5,570 nucleotides of DNA from an uncultured Bacillaceae bacterium (GTDB taxonomy: Bacteria; Bacillota; Bacilli; Bacillales; Caldibacillaceae), in the NCBI GenBank assembly GCA_937951955.1, contig CALGAD010000036.1, positions 1 through 5,570 of the forward strand, read 5' to 3'. The notes beneath the pieces are model-generated. The model made no database searches. It saw only the letters and a program-made list of their open reading frames with translations, and had not been told where the DNA came from. Position numbers and translations under genes: made by a program. Positions 1 through 5,539 of the stretch are shown here, one piece after another (position 1 is the first letter of the stretch; each line of letters opens with the position of its first letter).

Positions 1-2534
1 GCAAAACCGCCTTCCCAGTCATCCGTACCGCGAGCCAGGTATGGAATTTTTGATATGTTTACCCCAGGAATTTTGTTGATTAGACCAATTGCCGCGTTTA
101 TTCCACCGATAACGCCATTTACAAAGCTCTTCACCTGGTTAACCAATCTTTGTACCGCATTACCGATACCGCTAAAAACACCGGAAACAAAGCTGGTCAA
201 TCCAGTCCAGGAACTTTGAATAGCATTAAACACTCCAGTTATGACCGAGCTGACCCGGTTCATAATGCTGGATGCAATCGAGAAAATCCGGTTAAAAACG
301 CCGGACACAACCCCGCTCAAGGTGCTTATAATGCTTGATGCCGACCGTATGACGCTTGTCACGATGTTTAATATATTTCGGAACACGCCAGATATAATGC
401 TAAACACCGTACTAAACACGCCGGAAACAAATGAAGTGATTGGCGAAATCACGCTGAAAATCGAGCTAATAATTCCAGCGATAAACGTGACGATCGGCGA
501 AATTATGCTAATGATTGACGAAATGATGCCAGCAACAAAAGCGACAATTGGTGAAATGGCCGAAATGATATTTGCTACGACATTAACGACCGTCGATAAC
601 ACCGCCATCACCACAGGAATGATGGCATCAAACGCTGAAGCAACAGCTCCGAGAATCGCAATAAGAGCCGGTGCAACAGCCTGAACGATATTCAGGACCG
701 TTTCAATCAAAATCATTAAAACAGGAACCAAAGAGCTGACCAGGATAGCCACTAATGGTGCGACTTGAGCAATAATGCCGGCGAAAGTAGTCACCAGCTG
801 AGTGATGATCGGCAACAATTGACTAAAGACATCAATCAGAATCGGAATTATGGCCATCGCTAAATCCATGATGGTCATCCCTAAACTCATAACGACAGGC
901 AACAGAGCACTGATCACATTCATGACCATCGGAATTATGGCCGCCGCCAATTCCCCTAACGTTTGACCGAGCATGGTGAGCAACGGTAAAGCCATAGATG
1001 CAATTTGACTAAATCCCTGTGCAATTTGAGGACCGAATTCTTGCAGTATTAACAAAGCCATGCTTAAAACCGGATTAAAAGCCAGGAACAAGGAAGATAG
1101 CGACGTGACTTCACCGCCGGCACTTTGGAAACCTTGGATAAAGCTAGAAACGAATTCCGTAACAGCACCAATAACCGTCTGCAGAACGGTAACAATCAAT
1201 TCTAATCCATTTATTAATCGACCGCCTATTGTTTCAGCAAAAGATGCCAGACCTTCACGAGCACCATCCCACATTGTCTGCAGGATCGGCGACACCGTAG
1301 CAACAACAGTGGAGATAAAGCCCGATAAGGTTTGAAAAACGCCAAAAACAAGATTCCTAAACTCTTCACTTTTTGCCATTGCCACCCCAAAGGCAACAGC
1401 CAGCCCCGTAATCCCGACAACAACCAGACCGATCGGACTTAACAACAACGACGTGATATTCAGTAATGAACCAAACTGTGTCGTTAAAAAACCTACAAAC
1501 TGCAAAGCAGGCCCGATCCCAACTAAGAACCCAGCACCAATGGCTACAGCCCTTGTAATAAGTGTTTGGACGGAAGGTGATAGGCCATCAAACCAGGATT
1601 TTAACTCACGAACACGATCAATAACATTATTAAACGCCTGACCGAACGCAACGCCCCAATCGGCCGCCTGTTCTTCAACTTGAGCCAAAAATCCGCGGAA
1701 TTCGGTTAATAGTGGCTTAACCGTTGAGAAAAAACCTCCGGCTTTGCCGCCAGCGTCAAGGAAGTTAGCACCAATCCGAGCAATGTCAGCCCCGATATTA
1801 GCAATAGCCGCAGAAAATGATTCTTCCCCCATGATTTTGGCCGCACCGCCAATATTCTTCTCAATCGCATTCAAAAGCATATCAGTGGAGATTTGCCCTT
1901 TACTTGCCATATCAAATATGGCGTCCGCGGTCGTATTTGCTTCTTCAGCCAGCCATTGATAAACCGGCAACCCTCTGTCGGAAAGCATTTGTAGTTCACT
2001 GTTGTAAGCCCGGCCAGATGTGGTAACTTTGTTCAGGATTGCACCGATCTCACTTAATGACGCACCAGCGATCGCCGCAGTATCCGCTGTTAAGCTCAAA
2101 TAACGAGTTAGCTCTTTCCCCGGTGGGATTCCAGCCGCTACCGCATTGGCCGCAGTCGTAGCCGCTTCATCTAAACCGAAAGCTGTCCCCTTAACAGACG
2201 CCAACGCGGATTCCATGATGCTCTCAATAGTCTCGGCATCATGGCCTAAACCTTTTAATTTGGCACGAGCAGAATCAATCCCTACCAGACGGTCAAAACC
2301 TTTTACAAGCGTAATGCTAGTGAGTGCCGTCGCCGCCCCTACCGCTGGTAAAGTTATATTCCGCGTCAATTTGCTACCAAAATCCGAAATGGATTTCCCG
2401 ATCGATTGAAACCTTTTCCCGGTTTGATTCACTCGGCTTTGAAGGTTTGCCAAAGATTCCTGTGCTTTTTGGAACCCAGCCCGGAATCCACTCGGATCCG
2501 CTGTTAATTTAGCTGTAAGAGTGTAATCTGCCAT
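1..2534 (-). CDS. Phage tail tape measure protein, C-terminus cut by window edge
   Basis: Sets siphophage tail length: the major tail protein polymerises around it, and it is released when DNA is ejected. One frame stays open from ATG 2534 to the left edge, giving 844 codons with no stop. Residues 15-50 are charged and probably coiled coil. Residues about 60-260 resemble the tape-measure N-terminal domain, with stretches such as GTAFGLDEAATTAANAVAAG and SELQMLSDRGLPVYQWLAEE. Residues about 505-715 are strongly hydrophobic with prolines spaced 11, 18 or 22 apart, followed by Ser/Phe/Gly-rich repeats. Residues 831-844 read PYLARGTDDWEGGF, a motif common in tape measure proteins of Bacillota phages. 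ATG 2534 directly abuts the TAA of the T frame and has GGTGAT (2543-2538) and AAGG (2549-2546) upstream, so translational coupling is likely. At the usual rough 0.15 nm per residue, the visible part alone implies a tail of about 125 nm or more. Any C-terminal lytic or peptidase domain lies outside the window. Confidence 0.95.
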   Translation of the reverse strand, partial: MADYTLTAKLTADPSGFRAGFQKAQESLANLQSRVNQTGKRFQSIGKSISDFGSKLTRNITLPAVGAATALTSITLVKGFDRLVGIDSARAKLKGLGHDAETIESIMESALASVKGTAFGLDEAATTAANAVAAGIPPGKELTRYLSLTADTAAIAGASLSEIGAILNKVTTSGRAYNSELQMLSDRGLPVYQWLAEEANTTADAIFDMASKGQISTDMLLNAIEKNIGGAAKIMGEESFSAAIANIGADIARIGANFLDAGGKAGGFFSTVKPLLTEFRGFLAQVEEQAADWGVAFGQAFNNVIDRVRELKSWFDGLSPSVQTLITRAVAIGAGFLVGIGPALQFVGFLTTQFGSLLNITSLLLSPIGLVVVGITGLAVAFGVAMAKSEEFRNLVFGVFQTLSGFISTVVATVSPILQTMWDGAREGLASFAETIGGRLINGLELIVTVLQTVIGAVTEFVSSFIQGFQSAGGEVTSLSSLFLAFNPVLSMALLILQEFGPQIAQGFSQIASMALPLLTMLGQTLGELAAAIIPMVMNVISALLPVVMSLGMTIMDLAMAIIPILIDVFSQLLPIITQLVTTFAGIIAQVAPLVAILVSSLVPVLMILIETVLNIVQAVAPALIAILGAVASAFDAIIPVVMAVLSTVVNVVANIISAISPIVAFVAGIISSIISIISPIVTFIAGIISSIFSVISPITSFVSGVFSTVFSIISGVFRNILNIVTSVIRSASSIISTLSGVVSGVFNRIFSIASSIMNRVSSVITGVFNAIQSSWTGLTSFVSGVFSGIGNAVQRLVNQVKSFVNGVIGGINAAIGLINKIPGVNISKIPYLARGTDDWEGGF
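174..431 (-). repeat. 18-nt direct repeat, three copies spaced exactly 120 nt
   Basis: Near-identical 18-mers lie at 174-191, 294-311 and 414-431; each later copy differs from the first by about two bases. Each encodes a [FV]VSGVF peptide on the minus strand in the tape measure frame. The 120-nt step equals 40 residues (18+22), consistent with the protein's repeat register, so these are best read as traces of internal duplication in the tape measure gene rather than as separate DNA elements. Confidence 0.6.
441..986 (-). repeat. 11/18/22-residue proline ladder in the tape measure core
   Basis: In the tape measure protein, prolines fall at residues 517, 535, 546, 564, 575, 593, 604, 622, 640, 662, 680 and 698. 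The steps are 18, 11, 18, 11, 18, 11, 18, 18, 22, 18 and 18. The units between them are almost entirely I, V, L, A, S and T. The clearest copies are three successive 18-residue units of the form ISPI-x-x-F-[VI]-[AS]-G-[IV]-[IF]-S around residues 660-715. The 18-residue register continues more weakly, without proline, toward residue about 800. Helical repeats of 11 and 18 residues are a known feature of tape measure proteins; the regularity of the proline ladder here is read directly from the sequence. Confidence 0.8.
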
Positions 2535-2999
2535 TTAATCACCAACCTTCCGTCCCGGTTTCACCGGCCGTTTCAGGCCCGCTTCTTTGTAAATCCTGTC
2601 AATCCAGGACTTACCGTCGCGTTTTTCCATTTCCGTAATGATTTTAATCGCGTTTTCGTTGTATTCTTTGTCCGCTTTGGCCTGTTTCCGTTTGAACAGC
2701 TCTATGAATTTTTTGTTTTTCTTTCTGAATGCGTTATTGATCGCATTCAGAACCGCATTTCTAAGATGCGTCATTTCCGTAACCAGTTTTGTTTCATAGG
2801 CCTTGTAAATAAACGCCTTTTCCACCTCGGTCAATTCGTTATAATCCCGTTTTGTAAAGCCAAAATTGACAACAAAAAAAGCAAGCTCTCGTTCACGAGA
2901 ATAAGAACTTGCTAATTCCGCCAATTCCTTCTGTTTCCTGGTTCGCGGTTCGACTTGGGAAGTATCAAAATATTCATATTCGACCAGCTCTAACGGAAT
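2535..2999 (-). CDS. T-frame segment of the tail assembly chaperone (expressed by frameshift)
   Basis: Second reading frame of the G/T pair, 154 codons open from the slip site. It carries a lysine-rich, mostly helical sequence typical of T domains in Bacillota phages, including FGFTKRDYNELTEVEKAFIY, a central NNAFRKKNKKF block and WIDRIYKEAGLKRPVKPGRK near the end. A gene finder would probably call only 2924-2535 (129 residues) from a TTG. That start is unlikely: the TTG touches its upstream purine-rich AAGGAA with no spacer, no ATG or GTG precedes the conserved part with a good site, and about 25 plausible residues upstream of it would be lost. It is therefore treated as the 3' half of the fusion, not as a separate gene. 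Confidence 0.75.
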   Translation of the reverse strand: MPLELVEYEYFDTSQVEPRTRKQKELAELASSYSRERELAFFVVNFGFTKRDYNELTEVEKAFIYKAYETKLVTEMTHLRNAVLNAINNAFRKKNKKFIELFKRKQAKADKEYNENAIKIITEMEKRDGKSWIDRIYKEAGLKRPVKPGRKVGD

Positions 3000-3292
3000 A
3001 AAAAACCCAGGTCTTCTTGCAGTTTAGAAACAATAACCGCATTTAAATCGCCATAGCCATGCTCCTCAAGTAATTTCTCGAAAATCTCCTGTGCTTTTTT
3101 ACCGCGAACTGGCTGTTCTTGAGTGACGTTATACAAACCGACACTAAACAGCCCTTCCATCAAGTGAAAGGAAAGGATCCCCTTGCTTTGGCTCAATTCA
3201 GACATCAAAGAGATTTTATATAAGTTTTCCAGGTTTTTTATTTTTTGCAGATTAAAACGAAGTTCTAACACATCGCCATCGACTTCAAACAT
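2535..3292 (-). CDS. Tail assembly chaperone GT fusion, made by -1 frameshift
   Basis: Predicted minor product of the G/T pair, the counterpart of lambda gpG-GT. It joins 98 codons of the G frame (3292-2999) to 154 codons of the -1 frame (2999-2538), stopping at TAA 2537-2535, for 252 residues. The slip occurs at T TTT TTA (3005-2999), inside a run that also holds G GGT TTT (3008-3002). The -1 frame is open without a break from the slip site to the T stop, and the junction reads GFL then IPLELVEYEYFDTSQVEPRT. In the established model, G coats the tape measure protein while the T part recruits major tail protein; neither ends up in the virion. The position between major tail protein and tape measure protein is the conserved one. 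The frame relation and heptamers are seen in the sequence; actual slippage is inferred. Confidence 0.85.
2990..3292 (-). CDS. Tail assembly chaperone, G product
   Basis: Major product of the G/T pair, 100 residues ending in TAG 2992-2990. Family members are cytoplasmic chaperones that bind the tape measure protein during tail assembly. The sequence opens MFEVDGDVLELRFNLQKIKN and continues with an amphipathic helical stretch and EIFEKLLEEHGYGDLNAVIV, ending LQEDLGFLFR. Similarity to a named family is weak by eye, as is usual for these small fast-evolving proteins, so the assignment rests on size, position between major tail protein and tape measure protein, and the frameshift signal three codons before the stop. 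ATG 3292 follows an excellent AAGGAGG (3309-3303) with a 10-nt spacer. The gap to the major tail protein stop is 27 nt and is mostly A/T plus this site. Confidence 0.85.
   Translation of the reverse strand: MFEVDGDVLELRFNLQKIKNLENLYKISLMSELSQSKGILSFHLMEGLFSVGLYNVTQEQPVRGKKAQEIFEKLLEEHGYGDLNAVIVSKLQEDLGFLFR
2999..3008 (-). promoter_or_regulatory. Programmed -1 ribosomal frameshift slippery site
   Basis: The minus strand reads GGGTTTTTTA, with zero-frame codons GGT TTT TTA. It contains two overlapping X-XXY-YYZ heptamers in the correct phase: G GGT TTT (3008-3002) and T TTT TTA (3005-2999, the same heptamer as in HIV-1 gag-pol). The zero-frame stop TAG follows at 2992-2990 and the -1 frame is open for 154 codons. 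An imperfect stem lies downstream (2984-2964): eight pairs including wobbles, one bulge and a TGAA loop. It starts 14 nt after the heptamer, farther than the usual 5-9 nt, so its role is uncertain. Confidence 0.85.
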
Positions 3293-3302
3293 GCACCATC
3301 AT

Positions 3303-3309
3303 CCTCCTT
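3303..3309 (-). promoter_or_regulatory. Ribosome binding site AAGGAGG of the G chaperone
   Basis: AAGGAGG lies 10 nt before ATG 3292 in the 27-nt gap after the major tail protein. The ATGs at 3302 and 3299 between the site and the start are out of frame with G. The surrounding TTAAAAATTTTAA has no GC-rich stem and is not a terminator. Confidence 0.75.
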
Positions 3310-3319
3310 TTTAAAATTT

Positions 3320-3850
3320 TTAAGCCCCAGCTGGCTCACCATTTCCACCGTCTCCATTTTCGCTGTCACCAGGCATCATGCCGCCTTCTTGATCAGACAA
3401 ATCAACCAAAGGCCCGTTTCCTTCCAGGCTAATCGAATAGGTAACCGCATCATCAAACGGTGCCTCGATTGGATAATCCGTCACAATCGCAATACCGCCA
3501 AATAGTGCTTGTTTTGTCTTTTGATTAACGATCTTTAGGCAAACGAACTCATCATCATGAAATGCTTTTGACAGAGCTTTGTGAGATTCATCATCAGCAA
3601 CATAAAGACCATCATTATCGATGGACCATTCCTTCATGCCGCCGATTTTGGCCTTCCAGCCGCCCTTTGTATCTTTCGACGTAACTTCGATCGAGTCTTT
3701 CGAGCGGTTAATCGTTAAACCTTGCTGACCAGCAACAGCCAGCAATTTATCACCAGTGCTATTAAAAATCGCCAATAAAATATCCTTCCCAGCTACAGCT
3801 TTTGTCGCTGTCCCGGAAAAATCGCAATAAAGATTGTTTTCAAAAGCCAT
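3320..3850 (-). CDS. Major tail protein (tail tube subunit, TP901-1-like)
   Basis: Forms the hexameric rings of the tail tube. The protein has 176 residues, a typical size for the TP901-1-type major tail protein family. Residues 46-78, from TINRSKDSIEVTSKD through GGWKAKIGGMKEWSID, are the characteristic part; residues 112-145 (KQALFGGIAIVTDYPIEAP onward to YSISLEGNG) match the conserved C-terminal strands. After about residue 150 the chain becomes low-complexity, acidic and glycine-rich (residues 151-176), which is probably flexible. The start is set at ATG 3850, which has AAGGAG (3866-3861) 10 nt upstream. An in-frame GTG at 3859 would lie 1 nt from that site and is rejected. The ribosome binding site overlaps the stop codon of the preceding terminator gene, so the two are probably translated together. 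Confidence 0.9.
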   Translation of the reverse strand: MAFENNLYCDFSGTATKAVAGKDILLAIFNSTGDKLLAVAGQQGLTINRSKDSIEVTSKDTKGGWKAKIGGMKEWSIDNDGLYVADDESHKALSKAFHDDEFVCLKIVNQKTKQALFGGIAIVTDYPIEAPFDDAVTYSISLEGNGPLVDLSDQEGGMMPGDSENGDGGNGEPAGA

Positions 3851-3860
3851 CGCTATCACA

Positions 3861-3866
3861 CTCCTT
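3861..3866 (-). promoter_or_regulatory. Ribosome binding site AAGGAG that decides the major tail protein start
   Basis: AAGGAG shares bases with the TAA stop (3867-3865) of the upstream gene. It lies 10 nt from ATG 3850 but only 1 nt from the in-frame GTG 3859, so it supports the ATG. A strong site suits the most abundant product of this block. Confidence 0.75.
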
Positions 3867-4275
3867 AAATTTTAACTTTAAAACCATACGAAATTCGGAA
3901 TATGAATCCCAGGACTGCATGATGTTCCTTTGTTTGTGGTTCGATGTAATTTGAAATAAGGCCGCTTTCCACTTGGCCCCAGAGTTCGTAGCCATCCGGC
4001 AGACGAATATACTCCGTCAAGGCTTCATCCACCGCCTGGATGTTCCGGTAATGAGGAACACTGCTACCAGGTGGAGAAATAATATGAACATGAACCTGGT
4101 ATTCATGGACAAACATCGTCTTTGTGTTCCGCGGTCGAGAATTAACAAATTCCAAAAAGGTAAACGGTGGCTTTTCAGACCGCGGAATATCATCCAAGCA
4201 TTTCAGATCGGTTCCTTCATGGATCCGTTCTTGAATAGGCCTATGAAGGTCCAAAAGCGAAAGTTTTTTCAGCAT
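3865..4275 (-). CDS. Probable tail terminator / tail completion protein (DUF5072-like)
   Basis: 136 residues placed between the gp10-like neck protein and the major tail protein, the slot held by the tail terminator (SPP1 gp17, Tc1 class) that caps the tail tube and docks it to the head. By eye it resembles DUF5072 phage proteins: FVHEYQVHVHIISPP near residues 55-69, VDEALTEYIRLPDGYEL near 82-98, and a C-terminal HHAVLGFIFRISYGFKVK strand pair. Alternating hydrophobic strands fit the small alpha/beta terminator fold. ATG 4275 follows the previous gene's TGA by 6 nt; only a weak GAAGTGAG site, which overlaps that stop, precedes it, suggesting coupled translation. The biochemical role is inferred mainly from synteny. 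Confidence 0.75.
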   Translation of the reverse strand: MLKKLSLLDLHRPIQERIHEGTDLKCLDDIPRSEKPPFTFLEFVNSRPRNTKTMFVHEYQVHVHIISPPGSSVPHYRNIQAVDEALTEYIRLPDGYELWGQVESGLISNYIEPQTKEHHAVLGFIFRISYGFKVKI

Positions 4276-4281
4276 TTTAAC

Positions 4282-4659
4282 TCACTTCTTCCTCAATTCT
4301 TCAAGTAAATCTTGACGGAAAATCGGCTGTTGGATGTTGACGTTTGTCCGCAAATAATATTGACCTGGAACATAGCCAATCGTCCGACCACCACGAACAA
4401 GCCTGTGGCCGAATTCCACATGCGGCGCGTAATCCTTGGTATAACCAAATGTATCGCCAGCCGGATTCACTGTCGCACTCAACCGCAATTCACCGGAGTC
4501 TTTTGGAGTTCCACCCTTAGACGGATCCGTCGACCGAACAGCCCGATTCCGCAATTCAAGAATGTTTTTTTGTTCTACCTTTTTGAAATCAGTTTCGCTT
4601 TTACGCTTTAAAGCCCTAGCAAGAGCTTCAACGCCCATCCATTCATAGTGAATTCTCAT
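4282..4659 (-). CDS. HK97 gp10-like neck / head-tail joining protein
   Basis: 125 residues matching the HK97 gp10 family, small proteins of the connector-tail interface (Ne1 class, like SPP1 gp16.1). Landmarks are a short N-terminal segment with MGVEALARALKRK, the family-typical TPKDSGELRLSATV (residues 51-64), and DYAPHVEFGH (75-84), followed by PGQYYLRTNV (97-106). The F/H-E-FG-H signature and the Asp-Ser-Gly-x-Leu-Arg turn are the best diagnostic parts. ATG 4659 overlaps the TGA of the head-closure gene as ATGA, so reinitiation on the same ribosome is likely; no strong separate ribosome binding site is needed or seen. It ends 6 nt before the terminator gene. Confidence 0.88.
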   Translation of the reverse strand: MRIHYEWMGVEALARALKRKSETDFKKVEQKNILELRNRAVRSTDPSKGGTPKDSGELRLSATVNPAGDTFGYTKDYAPHVEFGHRLVRGGRTIGYVPGQYYLRTNVNIQQPIFRQDLLEELRKK

Positions 4660-4964
4660 GGATCATCAGCCTTTACATGGCAAAGACGCCACCGACGGAA
4701 ATCCTTTTTTAAATCGGTGATGGTATAGGAAACGCCTTCTATTTCGACGCGTTCAGCACGCTCCAGGACAGAACGCGGTGCGTCTGTTAATAGCTTCTGA
4801 TGCGTTTCTAAAACTTCTCGATCCATAACCGCAATTTCTTCCAGCGACCATTGAGTTAAAACCCCTTTATACGAACCAATAGGAACCGGTTCATAGATTG
4901 GATTGTTTAATTCATCGCGGCCGACTACTTCCAAAGCAAAAAAATGGACCGGCTTCATCCTCAT
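4656..4964 (-). CDS. Probable head closure (stopper) protein
   Basis: 102 residues between the adaptor and the gp10-like protein, the position of head-closure proteins (SPP1 gp16 / HK97 gp7, Hc1 class) that plug the connector after DNA packaging. The sequence shows a beta-rich beginning (HFFALEVVGRDELNNPIYEP), a middle SLEEIAVMDREVLETHQKLL segment and a conserved-looking end, VEIEGVSYTITDLKKDFRRW, which fits the small beta-barrel fold of the class. By sequence alone the family is not certain; position carries most of the weight. It begins with ATG 4964 overlapping the adaptor's TGA (ATGA). A second Met two codons in (4958) is an alternative start. A modest AAAGG (4979-4975) lies 10 nt upstream. 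Confidence 0.72.
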   Translation of the reverse strand: MRMKPVHFFALEVVGRDELNNPIYEPVPIGSYKGVLTQWSLEEIAVMDREVLETHQKLLTDAPRSVLERAERVEIEGVSYTITDLKKDFRRWRLCHVKADDP

Positions 4965-5284
4965 AGAAACCGGACCTTTCTATCTTCGTCGTCTTTCAGC
5001 ATTTCCCGATATTCCAGCAATTCCGCTTCATATGGCCGCAACAGATCATCAATGAACCGTATGGAAAAGACGTCCACTTTTTCTTCAGTTACGCCTTCAT
5101 GATTCATTTGATGGCGATTATACATAGCGGTGACAATTTCCACGCCGATCGATTCCAATTCAGCCGGCAAAGTTTCCTGCCGCAAACCGATACGCAAAAG
5201 GATCCGGTCGGTGGCTGTTTTGATTAATTCTTCCGCCAGCGTTTCGTCAATGTCCGGAATTCGGACCTTTAAACGCTCCAACAT
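4961..5284 (-). CDS. Head-tail connector (adaptor) protein, gp6/gp15/YqbG type
   Basis: 107 residues forming the ring that attaches directly to the portal (SPP1 gp15 / HK97 gp6, Ad1 class; YqbG in the Bacillus skin element). The protein is mostly helical: LAEELIKTATDRILLRIGL (17-34), AELESIGVEIVTAMYNRHQM (41-60), a short NHEGVTEEKVDVFSIRF loop-strand, then DLLRPYEAELLEYREML. The order helix, R-x-x-x-N-x-x-G-type loop, Ser/Phe strand and Leu-rich helix is typical of the family. ATG 5284 lies 12 nt after the stop of the small upstream gene, with a GGTGAT-type site in the gap. Its stop overlaps the next start by 4 nt. The connector role is well supported by both sequence style and gene order. 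Confidence 0.85.
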   Translation of the reverse strand: MLERLKVRIPDIDETLAEELIKTATDRILLRIGLRQETLPAELESIGVEIVTAMYNRHQMNHEGVTEEKVDVFSIRFIDDLLRPYEAELLEYREMLKDDEDRKVRFL

Positions 5285-5296
5285 ATTATCACCGCT

Positions 5297-5539
5297 TTAT
5301 TTTTTGGCTTTTGTTTTGGACGTCGATTTTTTCGTCGTTTTCTTTTCTTCTTGCTTTTCCTCTTTAACCAGAACTTCAACAATTAAAGGCTCTTTTCTTC
5401 GGTTTTTGTCGCTGGCCAATTCTTCAGCACGATCCTCATCCAATTCGACGCCTTCACGCGGATAAAAATCGCCAGCCCGATAGATATAGCCATTATCCTT
5501 TAGGTCTTTAAAGTCTTTAATTACAACGAATTTCCGCAT
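5297..5539 (-). CDS. Small YqbF-like phage protein with lysine-rich tail
   Basis: 80 residues. Residues 1-55 form a compact basic/acidic domain with Y-x-x-GD-x-YP (GYIYRAGDFYPREG, 17-30), DEDRAEELASDKNRR (34-48) and PLI (51-53). This pattern is common in small proteins encoded between capsid and head-tail connector genes in Bacillota phages and resembles the N-terminal part of YqbF. Residues 59-80 are a charged tail with 10 lysines plus Ser/Thr, probably disordered. Full YqbF has a C-terminal HeH/LEM-type domain that is not seen here. The role is unknown; a link to capsid or DNA is a guess from position and charge. ATG 5539 has a near-perfect GGAGGTGAT (5553-5545) upstream and overlaps the previous stop as TAATG. 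Confidence 0.8.
   Translation of the reverse strand: MRKFVVIKDFKDLKDNGYIYRAGDFYPREGVELDEDRAEELASDKNRRKEPLIVEVLVKEEKQEEKKTTKKSTSKTKAKK

Noticed and set aside
174..431. CRISPR-like or regulatory direct repeats
   Set aside because: The repeats are in frame, encode a recurring VSGVF-type peptide and fit the protein's 18/22-residue register; the intervening sequence is coding.
241..684. 147-codon plus-strand frame rich in Thr, Met and Ile
   Set aside because: It lies antisense to the repeat core of the tape measure gene. Its repeated ATG and low-complexity protein come from the repeated Ile/Ser codons on the other strand, and no ribosome binding site supports it.
1060..2512. Several plus-strand frames and one minus-strand off-frame (1226-1423) within the tape measure gene
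   Set aside because: All fall inside a continuous 844-codon minus-strand frame with clear tape measure features; they have no recognisable domains or good ribosome binding sites.
2535..2924. Stand-alone gene of 129 codons from a TTG
   Set aside because: The TTG has no properly spaced ribosome binding site, and the frame is open back to a canonical -1 slip site, so it is best explained as the T part of a GT fusion.
3305..3322. A/T-rich palindrome TTAAAAATTTTAA as a possible terminator
   Set aside because: No GC-rich stem, and it sits between the major tail protein stop and a strong ribosome binding site of the next gene in the same unit.
3973..4611. Two plus-strand frames opposite the terminator and gp10-like genes
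   Set aside because: Antisense to well-supported genes with tight operon junctions; their proteins look like random translations.
5130..5465. Plus-strand frame of 111 codons, Ser/Phe-rich
   Set aside because: Antisense to the adaptor and YqbF-like genes; the Ser/Phe bias mirrors the Lys/Glu codons on the minus strand.
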